Shown one piece after another: positions 46,129 through 53,594 of a stretch of 53,594 nucleotides of DNA; the first letter of the stretch is position 1, and each line of letters starts with the position of its first letter. Source of the stretch: an uncultured Planctomycetaceae bacterium. GTDB lineage: Bacteria > Planctomycetota > Planctomycetia > Planctomycetales > Planctomycetaceae. The notes under the pieces are model-generated. The model was not told the DNA's origin and ran no database searches. It worked only from the letters and a program-made list of their open reading frames with translations. A program made the translations under genes and the position numbers. The stretch covers positions 1 to 53,594 of the forward strand of contig CALFSX010000075.1 of NCBI GenBank assembly GCA_937916515.1. Reading direction: 5' to 3'.

Positions 46129-47271
46129 CTATTTTTGAATCTCCAATGACGCGATCATGCCTGGCAGCACCTGCAATTCTGAGTTATCGAATTCCGCCCA
46201 GAATCGGACCTGCTGATTGACCGGGTCGATTTCCTGGCTCACAAAAGTCACTTTCCCCAGCAGTGCAATATCGGTTCCACCGGAACTCACGACGATCCGA
46301 ACCCCTTTACCGACCAATGCCACCGATCCATCACTTGCCGAAAGAAACCCTTCGGCTCGCAGACGCTTCAGGTCGATGATGCGAGCCACTGGAGCTCCTG
46401 GTACCACCCACTCGCCTGCCTGCTTCTCAATCTTCGCGATGACTCCGTCAAAGGGAGCTCTGATGTTCCGCTGTTCCAGTTGCAGCTGAGCCATCTCGAC
46501 AGCGTTAACCTGCAGTTGGTTGTTAACACCCGCAATCAGCTGATTCTTCTGTTCCTGCTGCAGCACAGTGTTGTAGCGTGCAATCTCTTCAAGCTTCTGA
46601 TTCAACGACGCCTTTTCCGCCGCAGGCTTCATTCGCTGCACGGCCAGAGCTTCCTGAGCCTGTTTGATTTCCAGCTGGCCTTTGGCGACAGATGTCTTTA
46701 ACCGATCAATCTGGGCTTCTGAAATGCTGCCTTTGAAAGAACTGCGAGCCGCGACGGCTCGTTCCAGTTCGTGCTTGCGAAGTTCGACTTCTGCGGTGGC
46801 AATTCCAACGGCAGAATCACTCAGCGCTTCGGCTTCAGCAATCTTCAGAGCGACTTCTTTTACTGTTTTTGCAGATTGCGCTTCTCGCAGTTGAGCTTTT
46901 GCAGAAAGCACGGGCAATTCGTCTTCGGCTTTCAAACTGGCGATTTGCAGATTTAACTTGCTGGCCTGCAGTTGCAGGAGCTGCTCTTCGTTTTCCAGTA
47001 CGGCAATTACATCATTCGTTGAAACGGCTTGCCCCTCAATGACTTCAATCGCAAACAGTGTTCCGGCATCTCGAGCGGGCAATTCGGCTTCTCTGGCAAG
47101 GCTGATGGTCACCTGCTGCACATGAATACTGCTATCCTGAGCGACCAATGTTTGCACCGGATTAAGCAGCAGCATGATCATCGTTGACAGCGCTGCACCG
47201 AGGCCCATTTTACTGCGGCAAACAACACGGCTTGGTACGTCTTCTTGTCTGGCACGGGAAGCGGATTCCAC
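46129..47271 (-). CDS. HlyD-type periplasmic adaptor protein
   Basis: The 380-residue protein starts with a short hydrophilic stretch and then a signal or anchor helix (MGLGAALSTMIMLLLNPVQTLVAQ, ~22-45). A split biotinyl-lipoyl domain (TLFAIEVIEGQAVSTNDVIA and NIRAPFDGVIAKIEKQAGEW) surrounds a long helical hairpin (~100-250) rich in Glu, Ala and Leu. A beta-barrel part follows (AEGFLSASDGSVALVGKGVRI). This is the membrane-fusion-protein plan that links an inner-membrane pump to a TolC channel. It ends ~30 nt before the next upstream gene of the cluster begins on the same strand. An alternative start is Met22. Confidence 0.85.
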   Translation of the reverse strand: MESASRARQEDVPSRVVCRSKMGLGAALSTMIMLLLNPVQTLVAQDSSIHVQQVTISLAREAELPARDAGTLFAIEVIEGQAVSTNDVIAVLENEEQLLQLQASKLNLQIASLKAEDELPVLSAKAQLREAQSAKTVKEVALKIAEAEALSDSAVGIATAEVELRKHELERAVAARSSFKGSISEAQIDRLKTSVAKGQLEIKQAQEALAVQRMKPAAEKASLNQKLEEIARYNTVLQQEQKNQLIAGVNNQLQVNAVEMAQLQLEQRNIRAPFDGVIAKIEKQAGEWVVPGAPVARIIDLKRLRAEGFLSASDGSVALVGKGVRIVVSSGGTDIALLGKVTFVSQEIDPVNQQVRFWAEFDNSELQVLPGMIASLEIQK

Positions 47272-47302
47272 GGCGATTCTCCTTCAGGACACAACAAAAC
47301 AA

Positions 47303-49198
47303 TCACAACCAGGCAAAACGAACCTGCTGCCAGAACTCAATAACTTCACGAAACCAAACAAAGCCCAGACTTCGACGTCCACAGGAAATGCGTGCAAACA
47401 CCGAAGTCCCCGGACGAAGCAATTGATCTGTGGTCGACTGCAATTCTGCAGTTCCATGACAAACCAGTTGACCATCCACCAACTGAACGGCGTTGTCGAC
47501 TGTGGTTAGATTCGTCGCCCAATCCTGATCGGGAGCCGCCTTAATACGATAGCGGATTGCTGGATGTTCTTCGCCCGAATCTATTGCATCGTTAACGTAG
47601 ACCACCAGATGATCTGGGATTTTCAGATCCAGTCGCCATGTGTCGTCGATTGGAATCACTTCAAATAGCAGTTGCCCTCGCTGTACGGGGCGCCCTGTGA
47701 GCTCCTGCTGAGGATTCCGCAGGAAAACGATTCCGTCAAATGGAGCAGTTATCTGCAAGGCGGCTGACTGTAGTTCAATCAGTTGTAGTTGCTTTTGCAG
47801 ATTCTCCAGCTGCTTCATAGCCAACTGTTCTTCCCCACTGGATTTTGCATCACCGCCCGTCAAACGGAGTGCTCGGACGGATGCCAGTCGAGCGGTGGTT
47901 GTTTCAATATCGCCTAAAACCTGCTGACGTTCAAGATCCATGTCTGGGTTGGACATGGTCAACAGCGGCTGTCCCCTGGTCACCGTAGCTTCATTAACAA
48001 ACAGCACATCTTCAACGGTTCCGTTTTCTGCGGCAAACACTTTTCGCTGATTGCTGGATTCAATCCGGCCATTGACTTCGACTTCAAAATCGGCTGGCCA
48101 GAATGACAGAAATGCAAATATTGCGGCCGCAATCAAGACTCGCATCTTCAACCGCCCTGATGAAACACCAGGCAGCCACGATTGCTCGCGTTGGCATGTC
48201 GCTGCGAACACTGCGGCAGACGCCGCAACAATTTGTTGAACCAAGGTTTCGTCGGGGGGATCTTCGTGATTGAATGTCTCAATCATCAATTGATGCAACT
48301 CAGCGGGAACAGCGATATCCGCTCGAATGTCGGTGTCGTTCCCATGTTGATGCAGAGGAATGATACGACACTGAGTGACTCCGGATTGCATCAGCGTCGC
48401 TGCAGCCGCCACGACATCGGCACTTTTGCCGGAAACATCATCGCTGGAAATATTGCCGAGGTTGACCCAGCTTTCAAACGCTGAATCGCCACCAGACGAG
48501 TTCACCAGCGTTTCAGCAGCTTGAACGGAGGCCGACTGAGCGTTCGGTTGCTTCACACCGGTCACTGCGGCAACTCGGGCCCGCCCGTTGGCAGGTTGAC
48601 ACACCGTTAGCCGAACGTTTCCCAGGACGGCGGCGCCGTCTTGAGCCAGCACGTTGGCGGCGTCGGATGACGACTTGCACAGATGCAACGTATTCACGAG
48701 GCTCAAAATTGATGAACTCTTGTCGATTCGCGTTTCGTATTGCGAAAGCAACTGGCGGCTGACAAAGCTTCCGATAACGGTGGCAATAGCCTGAAGCCCC
48801 TCGGCAACACTTTGTTCGGGAGCGATCAATCTGCCACAGCGAGCCACAAGTACCAAAGTAAGGTTCTTTGCCAGAGCATGTACGACGGTTATGCGATGAA
48901 CTACCGCCTTTGCTTCACCTGCGGAGTCCTCAGTATTGAACTGAGTTCCGCGTTCAATGGCAGCCAGCAGGCTTTGGTGTTCCGCGGCGGCAATGGGAAA
49001 ACTCAGCCCCTCCGCAGAAAACCGTTCTGAAGACTCGGGACGCACCAGCAGAACGTCGAGATCAGAAGTTTCGGCGAGATGCGCCGAAGCAGAGTTAGCA
49101 AGCTGCTGAATGTTGGAATACAAGGCGGCATCCAGCGCCGCTTCTCGCTCAATCGCGTCCAGTCGCGTTTCGAACTGATTAAGCCAGGCGTCAGACAT
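47303..49198 (-). CDS. Membrane HlyD-type adaptor with cytoplasmic GAF-like region
   Basis: I chose ATG 49198 (MSDAWLNQFETRLDAIE); TTG 49204 and GTG 49201 precede it in frame. The 631-residue protein has a long cytoplasmic N-terminal half (~1-350). Residues ~150-340 have a GAF-like pattern (SSILSLVNTLHLCKSSSDAANVLAQD), though I cannot fix the domain firmly. One membrane helix (MRVLIAAAIFAFLSFWPADF, ~353-372) is followed by a HlyD adaptor: VNGRIESSNQRKVFAAENG, LQITAPFDGIVFLRNPQQEL and a coiled coil between. The join of a sensory-type cytoplasmic part to an export adaptor suggests ligand-controlled export. It is the first gene of the minus-strand cluster. Confidence 0.8.
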   Translation of the reverse strand: MSDAWLNQFETRLDAIEREAALDAALYSNIQQLANSASAHLAETSDLDVLLVRPESSERFSAEGLSFPIAAAEHQSLLAAIERGTQFNTEDSAGEAKAVVHRITVVHALAKNLTLVLVARCGRLIAPEQSVAEGLQAIATVIGSFVSRQLLSQYETRIDKSSSILSLVNTLHLCKSSSDAANVLAQDGAAVLGNVRLTVCQPANGRARVAAVTGVKQPNAQSASVQAAETLVNSSGGDSAFESWVNLGNISSDDVSGKSADVVAAAATLMQSGVTQCRIIPLHQHGNDTDIRADIAVPAELHQLMIETFNHEDPPDETLVQQIVAASAAVFAATCQREQSWLPGVSSGRLKMRVLIAAAIFAFLSFWPADFEVEVNGRIESSNQRKVFAAENGTVEDVLFVNEATVTRGQPLLTMSNPDMDLERQQVLGDIETTTARLASVRALRLTGGDAKSSGEEQLAMKQLENLQKQLQLIELQSAALQITAPFDGIVFLRNPQQELTGRPVQRGQLLFEVIPIDDTWRLDLKIPDHLVVYVNDAIDSGEEHPAIRYRIKAAPDQDWATNLTTVDNAVQLVDGQLVCHGTAELQSTTDQLLRPGTSVFARISCGRRSLGFVWFREVIEFWQQVRFAWL

Positions 49199-49366
49199 CA
49201 CCAAGTAATTTCACTTCGAGTTCCGTGGGAAACGTATTCCGAATCAATTCTTCGGCAGCGACAGTCGGCATCAAGCCTAACCCACCTGCATGCGCAAGCG
49301 TTGCGTGTGAAGATGCAGTTCTCGCAGCACCCACACAGAACGACATGTTCTGCCCAAACGCCTATT

Positions 49367-49381
49367 ACTTATCGGATAAGT
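49367..49381. promoter_or_regulatory. Perfect dyad, possible operator
   Basis: ACTTATC-G-GATAAGT is a perfect 7-1-7 dyad in the divergent region of the export cluster, 170 nt upstream of the first adaptor gene. Its symmetry and A/T-rich flanks suit a dimeric repressor site. No known consensus fits. Confidence 0.4.
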
Positions 49382-49452
49382 TTAACACCCTGACCTTGAG
49401 GTTTAGCAGGTTGCGGCTGTAACGGCTGTATTCAGCAGGCCCAAAATTCACA

Positions 49453-49662
49453 TCAGGAAGAATAGGGGGATTTCATGTTCTGCAAGCAGGCTTCGCTGAT
49501 AACTCCGCCCTTACTGACAGCAATTGCGACTATGAACAATTCGGAACGGTCATCTATGCCGACATCAACGCATAGCACTGTAATGTTTTCGCGCGGAACA
49601 CGATGTTTCCCGCATACGCAACTTTGCCATGCGTAGCCTGGCTGTACGGAAATAGCCCCCAT
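49453..49662 (-). CDS. Possible small protein (69 residues)
   Basis: This short frame starts at ATG 49662 right after GAGGTGAT (minus strand of 49664-49671), a good Shine-Dalgarno sequence but only ~2-3 nt from the ATG, which is close. The protein (MGAISVQPGYAWQSC at its start, then a CVCGK pair and a hydrophobic ELFIVAIAVS segment) matches nothing I know. It sits ~250 nt upstream of the adaptor cluster and reads in the same direction. It could be a real small gene, even a substrate of the exporter, or chance. Confidence 0.25.
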   Translation of the reverse strand: MGAISVQPGYAWQSCVCGKHRVPRENITVLCVDVGIDDRSELFIVAIAVSKGGVISEACLQNMKSPYSS

Positions 49663-49714
49663 TATCACCTCGTCTCACACCAAGAATGCTGCATCCTGCC
49701 ACGCTTCGTCGCGT

Positions 49715-51706
49715 TTGGCTGACGCTTGCGTCGCGTGTGGTCGAGTTCAGTGTCTGCTTGCGTTTGCCATCGCACTGTCGGTGATGGCTGGCTGCCGATC
49801 GCCGAATGCCTGGCGAGAAACGATCGCGAATGACACAACAGCGGTCGACACGATCACTCAAAAGGTCGAACGCCCCGTCACAGAGATTCATCCGGCAGCA
49901 TGGTCTCAGGCTCCGGTTACGGTTCGACACCGTGAAGATCTGGCAACGATTCAATATCGAGACATGTCTCTGGACGAAATTCTGCAGATTGCACTGCAGA
50001 ATTCAGAAATGCTGCGAGAACTGGGTGGCACTGTACTGACTAACCCGGCCAGCATTCATTCACGGTTCACCGGCGGACTGGCCGTCACTGATCCGCGCTT
50101 CAGTCCGGAAGCTGCGTTGAGTGCTTTCGATGCGCAACTGCGAGGCACCGCTTACTTCAATAAGAACGATCAACTCTATAACAACCCGTTCTTTGCTGGT
50201 GGTACCAATGCATTCCAGCAGGACCTGCACGAATACAGTCTGGAACTTTCGAAGTATACAGCCACGGGTTCCAGAGTCGCGTTGCGATCGTCATCGATCT
50301 TCAACGGCAACAATGCTCCAGGTAACATCTTCACCAGTGCGTGGGATACTTTGCTGGAAGGCGAAATTCGTCAGCCGTTGATGCAGGGAGCGGGCGTTCA
50401 GTTTAACCGAATTGCCGGACCTGGAAGCTCGGTCGGCGTCTATAACGGCGTGCTGCTGGCGAAAGTCAATTCGGATATGAGCCAGACGGACTTCGAAGTG
50501 GCGGTTCGCGACTACGTTAATAATGTTACCAACGCGTATTGGGATCTGTATTACGCCTATCGCGACCTTGACGCTCGCAGCCAGGCCATGAAACGATCTC
50601 TGGAAGCGTGGAATCGCATTAAGGCTCGGCAGGAAAGCGACCTGGAATCAGGCGCGGCGGAAGCTTTGGCCCGTGAACAGTACTATCGCTTCAAATCAGA
50701 AGTTGACGAAGCGTTGTCTGGAAAGATCACTCTGGGAACCCGCACCGGCAACGGCAGCACCGGCGGAACACTGGAAGGTGCTGGCGGAGTTCAAACAGCA
50801 GAACGTCGGTTGCGTCTGATTACTGGGATGACAATCACAGACGGTGAGATCATTCGTCCCTGCGATGAACCAACTGAAGCCGATATCGCCTTCGATTGGA
50901 ACATCATTCAGCATGATGCTTTGCTAATGCGTCCTGAACTGCGAAAACAGCAGATGGCAGTTCGCAAGCGTGAAATGGAAATTCTGGCGGCTCGCAACTT
51001 CCTGAATCCTCGTCTGGACGCTGTTGGTCGATACCGCTTTCGCGGATTCGGAGACGACCTGCTTAGCAACGGAGCCAACACCAGCGGACCTGCATCGGCA
51101 GTGCGCAACATGATGGGCGGCGATCAGCAGGAATGGTTCCTGGGCCTGGAATACGAAGTGCCACTGGGCTATCGAAAGGCCAATCTGGCCGTTCGCAACG
51201 CTGAGTTTCTGTTGTCCAGAGAACGAGTGATCTTTCGCGAGCAGCAAAGAGAAGTCGTCCACAATCTGAGTAACGCAGTGACGGATGCCGCCAGAGCCTT
51301 CGAAGCCTGCCGTAATAATATGAATCGGCTGATTGCAGCTCGAGAAGTGTTGACGGCTTACGAAACTCAAGACGAAAACGACATGGATATCGACGTTGAC
51401 CATCTGTTGGATGCTCAACGAAAGCTTGTTGAAGCTGAACTTCGTTACTTCAGATCGCGTACCGAATACGCTCTGGCACTCAAGAATGTGCATCTGGAAA
51501 AGGGCTCGCTTCTGCAGTATCACAACCTGCATGTCTTTGACCGTCAAACCATGCAGACTCACGGGTATGAAGGATCGAACACCGCGACAGTGGATGCAGA
51601 TGCCGTGATGGCAGTTCCAGACGACTCAGCCGAAGCCGGTGTCCATGAGCTTACCACTCCGCAGGGAGCCGCAAACGCCCAACAGGCTTCTGCGACCGGC
51701 GTATAG
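49715..51706 (+). CDS. TolC-like outer membrane efflux lipoprotein
   Basis: The protein has ~663 residues and starts with a lipoprotein signal (LLAFAIALSVMAGC, lipobox MAGC). Two outer-membrane-efflux-protein repeats follow, with the usual long helices: SLDEILQIALQNSEMLRELGG, FEVAVRDYVNNVTNAYWDLYYAYRDLDARS, then LRKQQMAVRKREMEILAARNFLNPRLDAVG and RRLVEAELRYFRSRTEYALALKN-like coils near the C-terminus. Beta segments for the barrel lie around residues 140-240. It should form the outer-membrane channel for the divergent adaptor cluster. The start is TTG 49715, without a clear ribosome binding site. The frame is open upstream to 49637 but has no better start. An ATG at 49686 is in another frame. 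Confidence 0.85.
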   Translation: MADACVACGRVQCLLAFAIALSVMAGCRSPNAWRETIANDTTAVDTITQKVERPVTEIHPAAWSQAPVTVRHREDLATIQYRDMSLDEILQIALQNSEMLRELGGTVLTNPASIHSRFTGGLAVTDPRFSPEAALSAFDAQLRGTAYFNKNDQLYNNPFFAGGTNAFQQDLHEYSLELSKYTATGSRVALRSSSIFNGNNAPGNIFTSAWDTLLEGEIRQPLMQGAGVQFNRIAGPGSSVGVYNGVLLAKVNSDMSQTDFEVAVRDYVNNVTNAYWDLYYAYRDLDARSQAMKRSLEAWNRIKARQESDLESGAAEALAREQYYRFKSEVDEALSGKITLGTRTGNGSTGGTLEGAGGVQTAERRLRLITGMTITDGEIIRPCDEPTEADIAFDWNIIQHDALLMRPELRKQQMAVRKREMEILAARNFLNPRLDAVGRYRFRGFGDDLLSNGANTSGPASAVRNMMGGDQQEWFLGLEYEVPLGYRKANLAVRNAEFLLSRERVIFREQQREVVHNLSNAVTDAARAFEACRNNMNRLIAAREVLTAYETQDENDMDIDVDHLLDAQRKLVEAELRYFRSRTEYALALKNVHLEKGSLLQYHNLHVFDRQTMQTHGYEGSNTATVDADAVMAVPDDSAEAGVHELTTPQGAANAQQASATGV

Positions 51707-51809
51707 TTCTGCTTTTATTGGCAACGGCGTGTTGTTGCAGTGGTTGTGAGCTGAGTGCGGAAATAGACTCTCAGTTCCGCACTGGTTATCAACATCGCTG
51801 GATTGCCAT

Positions 51810-52181
51810 ATGACGCCGAACAACATCAGTCCCATCGCTTCAACGCCAGCAACGCCGTATTACTCCGTGATCTTCACATCCATCCGTGCAGCTGGTGACG
51901 ACGCAAACTACTCCGCAATGGCCGATTGCATGCTGCTGATGGCGGCGGAGCAAGACGGATTTCTGGGAGCTGAAAGCGTCAGAGATTCGTGTGGTGTGGG
52001 AATCACTGTTTCGTATTGGCGGGACCTGGAATCGATTGAACGCTGGCATGGTGTCGAGGAGCATCGGCAGGCCCAATCGCTCGGCCGCTTGCGATGGTAC
52101 GACTGCTTCTCTGTACGAATCTGCAAGGTAGAACGAGACTACAACTTTTGCCGTCCCGCTGATCGCTCCGCCGACTCTTGA
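51810..52181 (+). CDS. Antibiotic biosynthesis monooxygenase-like protein
   Basis: The 123-residue protein has the small dimeric alpha-beta barrel pattern of ABM proteins: YYSVIFTSIRAAGDDANY, MAAEQDGFLGAESVRDS, GITVSYWRDLESIERWHGV and the aromatic WYDCFSVRICKVER. Members include haem-degrading and quinone-forming oxygenases and proteins of no known function. It follows the TolC-like gene by 103 nt on the same strand, but no functional link is evident. It is cytoplasmic, with no signal peptide. Confidence 0.8.
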   Translation: MTPNNISPIASTPATPYYSVIFTSIRAAGDDANYSAMADCMLLMAAEQDGFLGAESVRDSCGVGITVSYWRDLESIERWHGVEEHRQAQSLGRLRWYDCFSVRICKVERDYNFCRPADRSADS

Positions 52182-52614
52182 AGCTCTGACTGAACGCGTT
52201 TGCCCCCACACGGGGTAGCGACCAGGCTTTGGCAGCATTGCAGCCGTTTCGCTTGTTGCCGTGTCTGTTGCGGATAAATACCGCGCTTTGCTGCCCACGC
52301 TGGTTCCGTTGTTTTCGCAGCTTGGTTTTCGTTCCGCAGCAAGTTTCGGCCGGCAAATCGGCAATCAACGACGGACGGACGTACGGAATTCGTTTCGGAA
52401 ACGTTTCCCCACTACGGACTGTAGACAAGCCTTGCCACTGCTATTAAGCTGAGACTCCCCTTCGGCGGTTCCCCTTCAGGTATTCAGGACAGACCAGCGT
52501 TGTTGCGTTTACGGAATTGGCCCGGATTGCTGTCGGCCATCTTCGCCAACAAGTTGCAGCAATCTGGCCGCAGCTTAGCCGTTGTTGAATTCACTTAACT
52601 CAGGAGTTCCCATC
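52182..52614. other. Intergenic region, nothing identified
   Basis: About 430 bp without a supported gene. A ribosome binding site (AGGAG, 52602-52606) belongs to the next gene. Confidence 0.4.
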
Positions 52615-53594
52615 ATGAAAAAGCTCTCTGGATTGTTCGCGTTCACCCTGTTTACCGCAAGCAGTGTCTTGCTGAGTTCTGTCGGCGTTGCCGACGAACC
52701 ATCAGTGGCAGCCACTGCACCGTCAGCAGCCACCGTGTATTCTAAAGTGACACGCAAGGACGCGGAAGAATCGCTGAATGTGCCATGTCCGGAAATCGGA
52801 ATCCACAGAGACGCTTCTTTGGGCAGCGTGCTGCAAATGCTGCACGAACACATGTTTGCTGAAACTGGAATTCCTGTTGTGTTTGTTGTTGACCAGGTGG
52901 AATTGGATTTGGAGGCCATTGCTTCGCTTGATGAGGTTCTGCTACCTGAGCTGACTCTACATGCAGGAACTCACTCATGCAAAGACGTGCTTGACCTTTT
53001 AATGAAGGCAACTGTTGATCCTGGATTGGCCTACATTCCGGCGGACGGTCACATTTTGATTACGACTAAGACAAAAGCTGATGAGAGTTTAGAAACGCGG
53101 ATCTATGACGTCACCGCTTTTCTGCCAGCATTAGTGGTCGACAAACATACTGAACGGCCCAGTCGCAAAAAGAAGGGCGGCAAGAAGTCAGGGCGAAAAG
53201 CTGCAGAAGCTAAAAATGCTGCGATCACCACTCAATTCGGAAGCGCTGGCGGTGGAATGGGCGGGCTTGGTTCCGGCGTCGCTCAGGGCGCGATCAAACA
53301 GCAGGCTGAATCCGAAAACCAGCTAAGTGAACAGATCATTTCACTGATGCAACTAATTTCCGAGCAAACCGAACCTTCAGCGAAATGGATGGAAACCCAC
53401 GGAGAAGGCGGCACGATGTCAACCTATGGTCAGTACTTAGCCATTCGGCAAACTTATGAAATTCATCAACACATAGAATCGCTTCTGGCACAGCTGCAAA
53501 AGGCAATCAACACCGGCGGTCCACTGCGGTTTCCCACGCCCGACGCAAGTCAACAGATGCACGGCTTCGGGACCCCCGGATACGGTGGTTTGGG
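52615..53594 (+). CDS. Secreted protein with STN/secretin-like N-terminal domain (partial, cut by window end)
   Basis: The frame starts at ATG 52615 after AGGAG and stays open to the last base, so at least 326 residues are encoded and the end lies outside. I checked the frame codon by codon and found no stop. A signal peptide (MKKLSGLFAFTLFTASSVLL, cleavage near GVADE) is present. Residues ~60-160 resemble the short N-terminal domain of secretins: SLGSVLQMLHEHMFAETGIP, VVFVVDQVELD, TLHAGTHSCKDVLDLLMKAT, YIPADGHILITT and RIYDVTAFLP. A Lys/Gly-rich stretch (~residues 181-205) and a helical region follow. It may belong to a secretion or pilus assembly, or be a separate planctomycete envelope protein. 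Confidence 0.8.
   Translation, partial: MKKLSGLFAFTLFTASSVLLSSVGVADEPSVAATAPSAATVYSKVTRKDAEESLNVPCPEIGIHRDASLGSVLQMLHEHMFAETGIPVVFVVDQVELDLEAIASLDEVLLPELTLHAGTHSCKDVLDLLMKATVDPGLAYIPADGHILITTKTKADESLETRIYDVTAFLPALVVDKHTERPSRKKKGGKKSGRKAAEAKNAAITTQFGSAGGGMGGLGSGVAQGAIKQQAESENQLSEQIISLMQLISEQTEPSAKWMETHGEGGTMSTYGQYLAIRQTYEIHQHIESLLAQLQKAINTGGPLRFPTPDASQQMHGFGTPGYGGL

Larger units (their letters stand above)
49199..49714. other. Divergent region between adaptor cluster and TolC-like gene
   Basis: This ~515-bp stretch should contain both promoters. It holds a perfect 15-bp dyad at 49367-49381 and a possible small gene on the minus strand at 49453-49662. Confidence 0.5.

Noticed and set aside
49686-49790. 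Alternative ATG start for the TolC-like gene at 49686
   Set aside because: It is in a different frame and runs into a stop. The lipoprotein signal is in the TTG-49715 frame.

Overview
The window looks like chromosomal DNA of a planctomycete. The signs are long secreted or lipoprotein genes of unknown function, a Ser/Thr kinase with an N-terminal zinc ribbon followed by a formylglycine-generating-enzyme (FGE)-type domain, Gly-rich EF-hand proteins, a Kelch-symporter fusion, a PqqD/M50/HlyD exporter protein, and a ribonucleotide reductase small subunit of the chlamydial (class Ic) type that fits the PVC superphylum. GC content looks moderate (mid-50s per cent by eye). Genes are loosely packed on both strands, with many 300-800 bp intergenic stretches. 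I cannot name the genus from the sequence alone. I saw no rRNA, tRNA, CRISPR array, transposase or phage gene.

Layout, 1-10 kb: ispE (isoprenoid synthesis, no ordinary start codon), a convergent TPR-redoxin secreted protein, a composite repeat region, trpA standing alone, an alpha/beta hydrolase, a DUF4173-like membrane protein and a lipoprotein. 10-17.4 kb: nrdA and nrdB behind a consensus-like promoter overlapped by two NrdR-box-like sites and a ~400-nt leader, then a two-gene 4-hydroxyproline pair (epimerase and D-amino-acid dehydrogenase, overlapping by 4 nt). 17.6-22.5 kb: Gly-rich EF-hand protein, glutamine-dependent NAD synthetase, TPR lipoprotein. 22.9-28.6 kb: clpC facing away from a three-domain Clp_N-like/ThiD2/ThiE fusion, which is followed closely by a comF-type phosphoribosyltransferase. 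29-34 kb: SAM methyltransferase, an orphan protein, and a kinase and FGE-domain pair separated by one in-frame TAA. 34.3-41.4 kb: Kelch/sodium-solute symporter fusion (sialic-acid type), membrane M28 peptidase, type I glutamine synthetase with altered acidic residues, carboxylesterase. 41.6-43.4 kb: small secreted protein and a Zn-ribbon DUF2310-like protein. 43.7-51.7 kb: a putative export system, made of a GAF-like/HlyD membrane protein, a soluble HlyD adaptor and a PqqD-M50-HlyD protein on the minus strand, with a TolC-like lipoprotein divergent from them. 51.8 kb to the end: an antibiotic-biosynthesis-monooxygenase-like protein and the start of a secreted protein with an STN-like domain, cut by the window edge.

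A dispersed palindromic element with arms containing CCGCAGGGCGTTAGC occurs in four full copies and one half copy, always between genes. The strongest leads are the export cluster without a visible energising pump, the class Ic ribonucleotide reductase with its regulatory region, the Clp_N-ThiD2-ThiE fusion, the kinase/FGE stop codon, and the glutamine synthetase with three Glu-to-Asp changes at catalytic positions.
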